Shown one piece after another: positions 1-10,179 of a stretch of DNA of 64,000 nt (within the stretch, counting starts at the first letter, position 1; every line of letters starts with the position of its first letter). This DNA comes from Irpex lacteus (lineage: Eukaryota > Basidiomycota > Agaricomycetes > Polyporales > Irpicaceae). The notes under the pieces are model-generated. The model was not told the origin of the DNA. It was given only the letters and a program-made list of their open reading frames with translations, and did no database searches. Where the stretch lies: the NCBI GenBank assembly GCA_001986395.2, contig MQVO02000002.1, positions 1,798,001 to 1,862,000 on the forward strand, in the 5' to 3' direction. Both the position numbers and the translations under genes were made by a program.

Positions 1-2665
1 GGTCGCGTTTGAGTTTGGATGGAGAAGGAGGGAATTCAGACTTCGGAGTGAAGAACTGATCTGGTTCCTTACCCTTGCTTCGCGAAGTGCTAGGCTCAGG
101 TTTGGGTGTAGGAGGTGTGGAAGGACGAGGGGGAACAGATGGGCGCGGTATCTGTGACGGACGCTCAGCTGCAGATGGAACTGTAGGAGCGGTTGTCGTA
201 GATGGTGCACCAGAAGGAGGCGATGGTTGAGTTGGAGGCACTTGAGGCGTGGTAGTAGCCGGCTCAGATGAGGGCGTATGAAGGGGAATGAAGTCAAAGG
301 AGACTTGAGTGGATGGCGGATTGGTTGTGTTCGAAGATGATGAGGAAGGTGGAACGAGGAAAGGAAAGACCAATTCGTCGAATATAACGTCGATACTCGA
401 GACGATCTTATGGGTATGCCTGTTCCAGAGACGGTAACCTTTAGAACCCGCCTCATACCCAACAAAGACGAGAGACTGAGCATTAGGCTCAAGTTTTCGT
501 CGATGATCCTTGTGGATTTGGCGATAGGCTAGGCAGCCGAAGACGCGGAAGTACGAAACATCCGGCTTCTCGCCTGTGAGAACCTCGATAGATGTCCTCC
601 AGTCCAGAGCCTTTTTAGGGGCACGATTCCGGACGTGGACAGCTGTTTTCACAGCTTCCTCCCAGAATCCATACGACATACCGGCGGCGTGGAGAAGAGA
701 CTTAGCAGCTTCAACGATGGTGCGGTTGTAGCGCTCAGCCTTGCCGTTTTGTTGAGGAGTATCCGGATTCGTGCGCTGGTGAACGATACCAAGAGACTTG
801 AGCTTCGCAATAAAGCTCTTCGACTGGTACTCCCCCCCTCTGTCAGAGCGGAGGACCTTGATGTCGCGGCCATACTGGTTCTTGACCATAGCACGGAACT
901 CGTCGAACTTCGACTCCTGCTCAGACTTGTGGCGTAGGAAGTAGATCCAGAGCGTGTCAGAGAAGTCGTCGATGAACGTGAGCCAGAACTTGTGGCCGCC
1001 GACAACGGAGTCGGCTTGCATGGGACCAGCGAGATCGGTGTGTACGAGGTCGAATGGATGTTCAGCACGTGATGTCGAGGAAGATGGGAATGTTGTGCGA
1101 TGCATTTTGCCCATAACGCAGCCTTCGCATGGGTGAGGCGAGCGTTTCGACTCGTTGAGCTTCAAACCCTTGACCGGAGGATTCTCAGCGCGAAGCTGTT
1201 GAAGAGCCTCCCAGTTCAAGTGTCCAAAACGTTGGTGAGCGAGGTCGATGGGTGCAGAGTCAACATGAGTGGAGGAGGCGACAGAGGGGGCCTGAACAGC
1301 GAGTCCAAACCAGTACTGACCGCCTTTGAGGTGGCCTATGCCTACGGTCCTATTATCCTTGGTGATCCTAGCTCCATTGTCTGAGAAGACGACGGAGAAT
1401 CCCTTTGCGTCGAGGCAAGAAACCGAGATAGTTGGGCAGGCGATACTCGGGCAGTATAAGACGTTGTCAAACTGCACTGTGAGAGCCTTGCCGTCGATCT
1501 GTGTGGTGCCTACAACACGACCAGAGCCGAGTGTCGCCAACGTCGTAGAAGAGTCGGCAAGCTTGGCGATACGAGGCGTGTCGAAAGCCTTGTACTCAGC
1601 GAAGTCGTTGATGTTGTTGGACATGTGTTTTGTGCAGCCAGAGTCAAGCATCCAGGGCGTAGTGCCCGCGTAGAAGAAAACAGTAGCATTGGTGGTCTCA
1701 GACGCGGAGTCTTCGACGGAAACAGCATGTACAGCGGCAGATCCAGTAGACGACGGTGCACCAGACGATTCCTTCCCCTTTCCCTTCCTAGACTGGGCCT
1801 CCACCTTCTGAGCAGCCTTCTTGCGGCACTCACTCTCGACGTGTCCATCGTAGTTGCACCAGTCGCAGTGCTTCCCACTCTTCTTCTTCGAAGCGGACTT
1901 TCGCGCGCGAGGAGCAGCGGTGACTGCGCTGACGGACGCGGAAGAGTCCTTGCGAGAGGCTTCGTCGAGAAGGCGAGAGCGAATGTCGTCGAAGCTGAGA
2001 TCCTTGGGCGCGGTGACGGCTAGGATAGGTTCGACGATGTTGGCGAAGGAGTCGGGGATGACGGAGAGGAGACCGAAGATCTTGAGAAGCTCTTTGCTGT
2101 CGAGGATGCCAGAGTCGTTGACCTCCTTCCACAGACGACCACGTTCTTCAAGTTGCTCAGCGAGAGGGCGCGTGCCGTCGAGAGACGAGAAGAAGTACTG
2201 CTTGAACTTGAGGAACGAAGACAGCGTGGTGGTAGCGGAGTAGTTGGCCTTGAGCTTGGCGAAGACTTCAGCGGCAGAGTCGGTCTCGTGGTTGATGAGA
2301 TGGTGGAGGGAAGGATCGATGGTGGTCAGAAGAATCATGGTGACGGCGGCGTCAGCGCGATACCAGTCGGCCTCGTCAGCATCACCAGCAGCGGGCTTAG
2401 TTAGCGACGGGTTAACGAGGTTTTCAGCGCCCATGGTGCGGAGATACTGGATGAACAGCGTGCTCCACGTCTTCCAAGTCGACGCGCCGGTCAGCTTAGG
2501 GATAGTCTCAGGTTTGACCTGGAGAATGTAACCCGTACCGCTCTTGACGAAAGCGGAAGCTGAGGCGGACGGACCAGCAGATCCAAAGGTGGCGTGAGCG
2601 GCAGCGGAGGGGACGGGGCCCGTCGACGCTGAACCGCCAGCGACAGGAGAGTTCCTGCCAGACAT
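1..2665 (-). CDS. Ty1/copia Gag-Pol polyprotein, 5' half (runs off left edge)
   Basis: One uninterrupted frame of about 888 codons runs from the ATG at 2665 to the left edge with no stop, so the RT and RNase H parts lie outside the window. Domains in order: a Gag region; a CX2CX4HX4C zinc knuckle (CDWCNYDGHVESEC) near residue 266; the aspartic protease motif MLDSGC near 339; a GAG-pre-integrase segment ending HPCEGCVMGKMHR; and an integrase core with HTDLAGP near 541, SDRGGEY near 605 and QNGKAERYN near 640, which supply the D, D and E. A Ser/Pro/Thr-rich linker follows. The order protease-integrase before RT is that of Ty1/copia (Pseudoviridae). The Kozak context and the primer site 120 nt upstream support the start. 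Lack of stops suggests a fairly young insertion. Confidence 0.93.
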   Translation of the reverse strand, partial: MSGRNSPVAGGSASTGPVPSAAAHATFGSAGPSASASAFVKSGTGYILQVKPETIPKLTGASTWKTWSTLFIQYLRTMGAENLVNPSLTKPAAGDADEADWYRADAAVTMILLTTIDPSLHHLINHETDSAAEVFAKLKANYSATTTLSSFLKFKQYFFSSLDGTRPLAEQLEERGRLWKEVNDSGILDSKELLKIFGLLSVIPDSFANIVEPILAVTAPKDLSFDDIRSRLLDEASRKDSSASVSAVTAAPRARKSASKKKSGKHCDWCNYDGHVESECRKKAAQKVEAQSRKGKGKESSGAPSSTGSAAVHAVSVEDSASETTNATVFFYAGTTPWMLDSGCTKHMSNNINDFAEYKAFDTPRIAKLADSSTTLATLGSGRVVGTTQIDGKALTVQFDNVLYCPSIACPTISVSCLDAKGFSVVFSDNGARITKDNRTVGIGHLKGGQYWFGLAVQAPSVASSTHVDSAPIDLAHQRFGHLNWEALQQLRAENPPVKGLKLNESKRSPHPCEGCVMGKMHRTTFPSSSTSRAEHPFDLVHTDLAGPMQADSVVGGHKFWLTFIDDFSDTLWIYFLRHKSEQESKFDEFRAMVKNQYGRDIKVLRSDRGGEYQSKSFIAKLKSLGIVHQRTNPDTPQQNGKAERYNRTIVEAAKSLLHAAGMSYGFWEEAVKTAVHVRNRAPKKALDWRTSIEVLTGEKPDVSYFRVFGCLAYRQIHKDHRRKLEPNAQSLVFVGYEAGSKGYRLWNRHTHKIVSSIDVIFDELVFPFLVPPSSSSSNTTNPPSTQVSFDFIPLHTPSSEPATTTPQVPPTQPSPPSGAPSTTTAPTVPSAAERPSQIPRPSVPPRPSTPPTPKPEPSTSRSKGKEPDQFFTPKSEFPPSPSKLKRD

Positions 2666-2785
2666 GAGGATGAAGGGTTAGGGATAGATGGATCGGACCT
2701 GAGTACGCGTGTGCGGACGTTGAGCGGAGCGATGCGCAGATAGAGCGCGGAAAGGTGAACAGCGGGTGAAGATTAGAGCCAGGCG

Positions 2786-2797
2786 GGGCTCATAACC
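2786..2797 (-). promoter_or_regulatory. Primer binding site, half-tRNA initiator Met type
   Basis: On the minus strand GGTTATGAGCCC lies about 120 nt before the Gag ATG. It is complementary to GGGCUCAUAACC, the anticodon arm of initiator tRNA-Met. Copia-type elements are known to prime on such an internal tRNA half. The LTR end should lie just to the right, near 2798-2800. Confidence 0.7.
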
Positions 2798-3110
2798 TAA
2801 AGACGAGTCGCTCGGGACGTCGTCAATAGGCAGGGGCTGGATACGCTGTCGTAATCCCACCACGCACTGTAAAGACCTAGATACACGAGCGTACGAGTTA
2901 ATTCCAGGTGCGAAAGGAAAGAGCACGATATAACATAGACTGTACCTAGATACACAAGCGTACGAGTTAATCTAGTACAGGACTGGTAAGCATACGAGGC
3001 ATACTGCAAGGGCAACTAAACTACTCACTCCAGGTGCGAAAGGAAAGAGCACGATGGAGTGTCAGGAGCGGGGGCGATGGTATATATACTACAGAGCCAC
3101 AGTCGACTCG
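2798..3110 (-). mobile_element. Probable 5' LTR of the copia element
   Basis: This is the stretch immediately outside the primer binding site, where the LTR must lie. It holds a tandem duplication and a TATATATAC box around 3081. The outer LTR boundary cannot be fixed because the partner LTR is outside the window. Confidence 0.45.
2876..3055. repeat. Imperfect direct duplication inside the probable LTR
   Basis: Two copies of a block begin CCTAGATACAC[G/A]AGCGTACG (2876 and 2945) and end GGAAAGAGCACGAT (to about 2929 and 3054). The second copy carries about 55 extra bases between the shared halves, so one copy is an internally deleted version of the other. Confidence 0.75.
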
Positions 3111-5067
3111 AAAAGGAAATCCTGTGATGCAGGAGAATGTCCGCGCGACGAAGAACAAAGGCGTTGCCATATGAAACAAAAGAAAGGCGCCCTATCGGGC
3201 AAGTCCGTGAGCCGGGCCGGAAAGTTCAATAATATGTCTGTGTTATCATTGCGAACGGTGTTTCGAAACTCGACCGAGGGTGGCTAGTATAAGTAAGCGC
3301 GCAGCCGGGCTATACCCGATAACATCTTGTAACTTGGCGGTATTCAAAGTTAATAAACATGCATACGTATGAGAGCAGTAAATACTTACTGTAATACTTC
3401 CCGGACCCAGAGCGAAACTAAAAAAGCTGACTATAGGCCACACTGCGCAAAATCGCGGTCACATGATACAGTGGCGCTCAGAACCTTGTTTTCGTGAGCG
3501 CATATAACTCTCGCCATGGCACCTTCACGCAAAAAGTCACTCTTGTTCTCAAACCACCACCAGCGATCTCCTCGAATTTCGGAACATAGGCGTCGTCTCC
3601 CTGACTCTTCTGCGTCGTCAGACCTCTTTATGCTCTCGCTTACCATCTGTCCCATGCTAACACACTTTCGAGTCGTCTAAGCCCATTTCCCAAGGTTACC
3701 CAGTACGTCTTGTCATCGGGATCGGGTGAAAAAATGTTATAAAGGGAGCCTGTACGCTGTGGATCTACGCTCAAGGTACGTCCAAGCTACCTCTGAAACG
3801 GCTTCGCAAGATGATCGCTCGTCCGGTTCAGTGCACCGTCTTGTGCTCAGCCGGGGATAGCTTACCATGGACGGCCTGAAGGAGGACCTGGAGTAAACAT
3901 GCGAACAAACGTACGCACTGAGTACGAGATCTATCCAAGTACGTCGCCACCACAATGCCAGTGAGGCCGGAGTCGGACAACCTCGTCACATGACACACAG
4001 TCCTCCTCCGACCTTTCCTCTCCATCGCCCGGCCAGGAAGCGCATATGTTCGTCACGACAAGGACGGTAAGTACAACTTGTTCGATCTTGCGCTGATAAT
4101 AACAAACTGCCTTATATCAGCACACAATCGAGTGACTTTCGAGTCCCTATATGCGCTGATTATGAGCCGGGTTGTCCATAGCTTCTGCAATAGCGCGACG
4201 GGGGTGGTATTTACTACTGCTAAAATACCTGGATGCATATGTGAGTGACCTTCACATGCTGCCTTCGGCGAATGCTGACATACAACAGCCATTTCCGTAC
4301 AATGTGTGAAGGTACGTTCTCACGTGTCCATAAGTATATGCGCTTCTTACGACTCGGATCGTTGATAGCTTTAGTTATGATTGTCGATCAGTCTACTTAC
4401 TGATCATGCCGGCGAGTCAGCTCAATTTTCCCTGTTTCGAGTCATCTTAATGATATTGCAGAGTATAGCAGCGCTACCCAGGACTCGGACGCTCTTGCTA
4501 AAGCTTGGGTGCCTCAACTACGTGAGTACCAGATTCGAGACCTTCGCAGATGAGGCCCAGGTAAGTCAGTTTTGCTTTCATATGTAATGTCACGCACACT
4601 CACCTAGTCGCATGCATCCTTCAGCGGATCATTACATCTTTCGGTACGTGTCCCTCATCCATACTCCACCTCTTCCTACCATGACCAGTGCACACTGCAT
4701 GCCAACGTCGTTCGTCTCACGATCGCTACGTCGCACCCTCCCTCGTGTTCTCCCGTTTAAGTAGCACGCTTATACTTGCTTATCGACTCAGGCTCTCGTC
4801 TCCTTACCGTATCTAGTTAGACAGGAAATATATATTTGGTGCATTCCGCTTTGCTGCAGTGAAGATTTGAACAAGCATTATCGCACACAATTATATACCC
4901 ACGTGCAAGCAACACAGATCTTCCCAATGCACACGTTCTCTTGGATGCGATAGGGTGCAAAACGTCTTGCACCGTGGAAAACGATTATCACCCTCTAGCA
5001 CTGTGACAGCCTTTATCACGGCAGATCTCACATAGCTCTAAGCAGATATAAATTCCTTAGGACAGAT
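3111..5067. other. No recognisable gene; scattered exon-like pieces
   Basis: No long frame. Several good splice-like signals occur on the plus strand (for example GGTAAGT after 4067, GGTAAGT after 4559, and CAG/GTACGT flanking a roughly 20-nt piece near 4624-4645), and an ATG frame of about 54 codons starts at 3516. They could be leading small exons of the gene ending at 5643, but I could not join them into one frame. Confidence 0.3.
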
Positions 5068-5643
5068 TTGGTTAGCTATGGCTGCGATACGATGATATTG
5101 CTCCTAAACTTTGATATTCTCAGATATCAATATGTTTATTTTCGTGATGATACAGCGCCCAAGAAAGCCGGCTCACTCAAGAAAGGACTACCGGACATCG
5201 CAACTGTACGCGAACTAATGTCCTGGAGAACAAGAATATACAAGACTCATCACGCATACTCTCTCCTCTGCCCATCAGCAATTCTCGACGACAGCTTGCT
5301 TCTCGACCTCGCTTCGTACGGACCCATTGATGCCAATAAGATACGTCAAGTGCTCCAGCCGAGTTGGATATGGTGGGAAGTGTACGGAGGGCGGTTATCG
5401 GTGTTTCTCGAGATGTTACCGCGAGTGTTTACACCACGGCCGAGGAAGTCTACGGCTCAGTCCACAACTGGTGGTCCCGGCGCTGAACCAGGACCAGCAC
5501 CGACCGGCGGACAAGTCTATGATTGGGATGTCACAGTTCACGAGCTTCATAGCAATGCTGTGCATCCTACCGAAGCTACAAAGATCCATCGTTTTGTTTT
5601 CGAGAACCAAGACGTGTATGTGATCGAGTCAGAGGCTATGTAA
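5068..5643 (+). CDS. Hypothetical protein, probable last exon
   Basis: An open frame of up to 191 codons ends at TAA 5641-5643. From about residue 40 it looks like real protein: a lysine-rich start (SLKKGLPDIATV), a Trp-rich segment (QPSWIWWEVYGGRL), then a Pro/Gly-rich linker and a final segment ending VYVIESEAM. I do not recognise a family. The first 35 or so codons are AT-rich and may be intron, so the real exon probably starts inside the given range and upstream exons may lie in the preceding 1.5 kb. Confidence 0.45.
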   Translation: MVSYGCDTMILLLNFDILRYQYVYFRDDTAPKKAGSLKKGLPDIATVRELMSWRTRIYKTHHAYSLLCPSAILDDSLLLDLASYGPIDANKIRQVLQPSWIWWEVYGGRLSVFLEMLPRVFTPRPRKSTAQSTTGGPGAEPGPAPTGGQVYDWDVTVHELHSNAVHPTEATKIHRFVFENQDVYVIESEAM

Positions 5644-6109
5644 GACCCGGTGCGGTAATATCCTCCCCCCAGGCCCCCACTGCTTCACAATGTCATAACT
5701 ACGTCGATAGTTCATTTCGCATAACCATTATCTAACACCTCTTATTAACATGCCTGATGATCAGATGCACTGTGCGAGATATACAGGCGGATCTGCTGGC
5801 AACCCTCGCAATGCGCGGATTTTTCCTAAGTACAAAGTTCACACGCTTCCAGCGTCTATTGACCACCTCAACAATCGGCGCCCGAGTAGCCTAGTCCGCT
5901 CGCAAGCTCGCGCCTCCTTTGCCTGTCTCGGTTGGCGCGCATCAGCTTGAGACCGGACTGGCTGGCAAGTCTACTGTAGTGCCACTTCTGTACGACTCAA
6001 AGGCTGTGAAGCGTCTCATCTACCGACGAACGAGTATGTGTTTGACTTCCTGATATGTCAATTCATTCTCATCCCGTGTCCCGACGCGTGCTCTATCTTC
6101 CTCATCAGA

Positions 6110-7049
6110 CTTGGTATAATTGGCTAACGCCTGCCTGGCCGATTTCCTGCTCAGCGCACAAGCAGGTAGGGGCGGATCGCACAGCTTAAATGGATCTCAT
6201 AGGATTATAACGTTAACGAGGCACATGGAAACCAGTAGTGAGAAATGCGAGATGTTTGCATGCCGCTGCAGGCCTTCGCGCCTCCGGTGCTTCTGCCAGC
6301 AGCTTCATGCGGGGATTACGGGAGAGGATCGACTGAAGAGAGGTGAACTGAACTGGGAGCTGATTTACCGCGGCGAAGAAATAAGTATACTTAAGTGGGA
6401 ACGCAAGTACTTAGACAGTACCGTTATACTATCAGGTTAAGATTAAGAGAGGAAGTAAAAGGTCAGAAATATCCTGTCTTGGACAGCAGTGGCAACGGAT
6501 ACTTATAATGGGGATGCAAGGAAACGAGACGAAAGTGGCTGAAAGTGCGGGTGGCTCAGCGCTAAGGGCGGGACAAATGGTCACGTGGGGTCGCTCAGCG
6601 GGGGATGGGGGCGTAAGTTGAACTTGGTATAGTTGGCTAACGCCTGCCTGGCCGATTTCCTGTCTGGCGTATACTTAAGGAGGTAGAGGAGGATTGTATA
6701 GCATAAATAGATCTGATGGAGGATTATAACTAGGGACGCAGAAACCAGTAGTGAGAAATGCGAGATGTGTGCATGCCGCTCCAGGCCTTCGCGCCTCCGG
6801 CGCTTCGGCCAGCAGCTTCATGCGGGGATTACAGGCGAGGATCGACTAAAGAGAATTTTGCACCGGTGAGAGAGATAAGTTGGCAGATAGTATAGGGCAA
6901 AGTAAGGAACAAGAACACTCTCAATATAGGAGAAGACACTGATATAAAGGTTACTTATGAAAGACGAAAGTAGCGGGCGGTTCAGCGCTAAGGGCGGGAC
7001 AAATGGTCACGTGGGGTCGCTCAGCGGGGGATGGGGGCGTAAGTTGAAC
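6110..7049. repeat. Tandem duplication, two diverged copies (6110-6622 and 6623-7049)
   Basis: Both copies begin CTTGGTATA[A/G]TTGGCTAACGCC and end GGGGGCGTAAGTTGAAC. Shared inner landmarks are GCCTTCGCGCCTCCGG, GCAGCTTCATGCGGGGATTA and GGTCACGTGGGGTCGCTCAG. The copies abut, and the second is about 86 bp shorter. No frame spans them. A related short piece (GGTATAGTTGGCT) recurs near 7786. The GC-rich inner block can form hairpins. Origin unknown; possibly a SINE- or MITE-like unit. The stretch 5644-6109 before it holds nothing I can support. Confidence 0.75.
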
Positions 7050-7246
7050 CGATTTCAGGAAATCGGAACGGCATATGCGGCACGTCACGCTAAACCTCAG
7101 GCCTCAGCCGCCGCCACCAGCTCGAGCGAGGGAAGAGAGGATTTTAGAATTGACCACGCCTTATGTTTGGCGAACGGTGTCTACCGTTTTGAATCCGGCT
7201 GCAATAGAGAGTAAACTTGTAAATATGAACCGTGTACTGTAAGTAT

Positions 7247-8467
7247 TCAATCATCCTCCGTAAGATCAATAACGCCGCCGCTTCCGCCTCCCAGCACAAT
7301 GGGAGAACCCTCACGTTTGATACAGGCAGGATCCAGTTGACGAAGCTCTTCCTCGAAAGCAGCCTCTTGCGCTTCAAGAGCTGCGCGCTGAGCTCTGAGA
7401 GCTTCTCGCCGAGCCTGGATACTACGTGAGCAAAAGCCGAAAACATATAGAAGTCGCGATCGAACAGTGCTATACCTGTATCTCTTGCGCGGTCGGCATA
7501 TCTTCCAGCTTCATTCGAGAGCTAGATTGCGGGGGTGATTGTGCGGTACGGGGGCGCTTGGAAGAACTACCAGAAGGAGTCGACAATCCCGGCCGCTTCG
7601 CAGGCGGAGGCGGAGGATCCAGAGGCACAATGCCTTGCGCTTGTAGCAGGTCTGTTGCATTCCAGTCAGCATCGCTTGGTAAGAGAAGGTTTCGTGAATC
7701 TAGACCTTTGGAGCGATATTGCCAAGTAAAAGTGTAGTATGGAGATTCGACGGGATCAATAATTGTGGCGCGCAGATGTTGGTTAGGTATAGTTGGCTCA
7801 GCATCGCCCAGGCTAAAACGTATCATCGTGTGCTAGCCATGTCAACCATAGTAGAACATACATACGTGACCCGATGACCTCCGGCTCTCTTGGCCCTTTC
7901 ATGAATAGGTTTAGTGTCAATGCCCTGTGGGAATCGATAGTTGGGGTCCGTTTGAGTCTCTCGAACGTTTTTGACGCGATAGATCTTGCAGCATATAGTA
8001 CCCAGGTCGCATAAATTGACACTACTTTCTTGTAGAGCACGATCGTCATCTGCACCGAGTTAGGTAACCAAAATTGCACGAGTGACGTTGGCCTTACCGG
8101 TAAGAACGATGGATGAGAATTGGAGAGGTCTTATTGTAGAGGCACCGGTGTAGACTCCTTCTAATTCAACTAACCTCCGCTGTTGAAGGCCGCTAAATCT
8201 CTGCATAAAATTCCCGTCAACCCAGAGGTGACAAGCAATATGGAATTCATGCGAGTTATTCTGCAATTGTATGGTGAAGTTCTAGAACGCAGATTGTAAA
8301 CTCAGTTGAACAATGACATAAGAGAGCCTGATATGCAATAGTACTACCTTGCCTGCTTCGCTGATAATGTGGCAACTTCTTGCCTTCTGGCCGTCCTCCT
8401 TCTCTTCATATTCCGTCAGCACTTCGCCGTCGCAGGCAACCTGACATTCAACGTGGTCTATCTTCAT
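7247..8467 (-). CDS. DUF7918-family protein, five exons, 330 aa
   Basis: Exons 8467-8348, 8281-8098, 8049-7866, 7812-7476 and 7414-7247 join in frame through four GT-AG introns, three of 48-61 nt and the first 66 nt. The product starts MKIDHVECQVACDGEVLTEY, has a SCHIISEAGK segment, a central LWVDGNFMQRFSG part and a YYTFTWQYRSKGLD strand near the end of the folded domain. This pattern matches my memory of DUF7918, a domain of unknown function common in basidiomycetes. A Pro/Ser-rich linker with SSKRPRTAQ (possible nuclear signal), a short Ala/Arg/Glu helix and a tail follow. The tail holds IKRE (sumoylation consensus) and ends VIDLTEDD, a SUMO-interacting-like motif. The start is the only nearby ATG and has AAC before it. 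Nothing indicates damage, so it is probably a working gene. Confidence 0.82.
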
Positions 8468-9127
8468 GTTATTTGAGTAAATCAGCTTGTTCAATTCAAT
8501 TCCTGGTTTCCGTGGTTTCCGTGGTTTCCGTGGTTCTGAGGTAAATCAGTGTAAAAATGCAAAGACGGAAAGCAAAGGTGGTGGTGGCGGCCTCGAAACC
8601 TTCGAGAGAACGTTGAAATTCACAAACAAGCTGTATGAAAGCCCGACGTCGGCGTCGGGCACACTGGGGAAAGAACAGGAACAAGGGATCGATGGAAGCT
8701 TCGTCCGAGTCGCAGCAGTGGTCAGAGTACTCGTACATGTGTGTAGTATATAGCTCAGCTCACCTTCGTCGCAGCAGTGGTCAGGGTACTGAAGAGACGA
8801 AGGTTTGCATGTTCGCGGAACCAAATCAGATGTAGACGCTCGCGTAGCCCTACGCCACGGTCACACTCTCCCCTCCTCTAAAACAACCTATCCCACTCGT
8901 GCACCCTCTGGTGCGGGATCGCAAACGACGCCCACGTCGCGGACTCCACGGAGGGAGTGGGGTCACTTGAGGACACCTCAGAATCGAGCAGATGGAAAAA
9001 CCGCCTCAGCTAAATAATGATAAAGTAGTGATCACATGGCTATAGTTACCTATAGTGCCCTCGTTTTGACTCAATCTTTACTCATCAGTACTATTACATT
9101 CTATTCTAGCCACCACCTAATCTGATA
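8468..9127. other. Intergenic; short direct repeats only
   Basis: The 9-bp unit GGTTTCCGT is repeated about four times near 8503-8535. A block with CGCAGCAGTGGTCAG[A/G]GTACT occurs twice (around 8709 and 8770). No coding frame is convincing. Confidence 0.5.
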
Positions 9128-9777
9128 CTATACAAATAAAAAAGAACTAAGTATACGGCTGTATGATAAGTAGCTATGACGGTCAGTGAATGAGTTAACG
9201 AAAAATGTGGGACAAAGATCAAGGACATTGTCGGAAGAGTACACACGAGGTGCAATTGGACCAAAGGATGGGAATAATTGTACGCTACGTAGCACACTAG
9301 GCAAAGGTATGCCACTTCCCAGTGGCCGACCATTGATGCCAAGGGAGCGTTTGATGCGGTAGAGGAGATGGTGTGGCTGAGGTGTTCTTTGGAATGGTGT
9401 GAACCACTCTACGTAGGCTAGGTAGCAGGGAGGTGGTGGTATCAGGGGGGAATAGTTGCGCTGCAACACGAGAGGGAATAGAGAATATGACTTTGAGCCG
9501 TGCCACACGATAGCCTATATGATGAGATCACCATTAAGCGGGGCACAGGAACGGGTTTACAACGTTGCTCACCTAAAACCCCAATATATTCCCCCATCCC
9601 TCCATTAACCAGTACAGTGTCAAATCGCGCCGGTAGAGTGCGATTATGAGCGTCCTTGCGAGCAGCAGTTGCATAAGCGGTATCGATCTCCCTCGGTCTT
9701 GAGAATGTGATGGAGCAGGCGACAGGCATGGAATGAGTCGCAGACGGAGAAGGTGCGTGCTGACCCGATCGCGACAC
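9128..9777 (-). pseudogene. Plavaka-like transposase, C-terminal remnant
   Basis: Three frame segments read in order on the minus strand. The first (9777 to about 9572) contains LPARFDTVLVN and is followed by a likely 54-nt intron. After it GYRVARLKVIFSIPSR continues. A one-base shift in a C-run near 9449 leads into LAYVEWFTPFQRTPQPHH, RSLGINGRP, LFPSFGPIAPR and NVLDLCPTFFVNSFTDRHSY. This C-terminal pattern is one I associate with the Plavaka-type DDE transposases of basidiomycetes; no search was run. The catalytic core is not visible upstream, and 9780-10095 holds only weak frames. It is a frameshifted remnant. Confidence 0.65.
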
Positions 9778-10179
9778 GGGTCGATTTTCTAATCCGACTG
9801 TTTCCTCTGTTCAGGAAAAACGAGTCTCACCATGAGGATAAAACCCGTCTCATCCACCATTGTGCGTTGCCGGCTAGACTTACCGCACGCAGACTGTTTC
9901 ATCTCCGACCACCAATTTCCTCTGTAACCCTCTTGTTTCTCCTCCTTCGCCCTCAAAATTGTCCGCTAATTCTCCCTCGAATGGTTCATGGGTGATGCAT
10001 TGAGCGCCGGCCCCATGGTGGCGTTTTGATGGCAACATGTGTGGGACTCCGGCGGCCGGCCACGTCACGCTCACCATCGACATCAAGTTCCACAATGAAT
10101 CTCAACATCTGTAATCGCACTTGAACCTACGACTGCAAACGAAAACCGGAAGACTCACAGTGTTACTCATTCACGGGTT

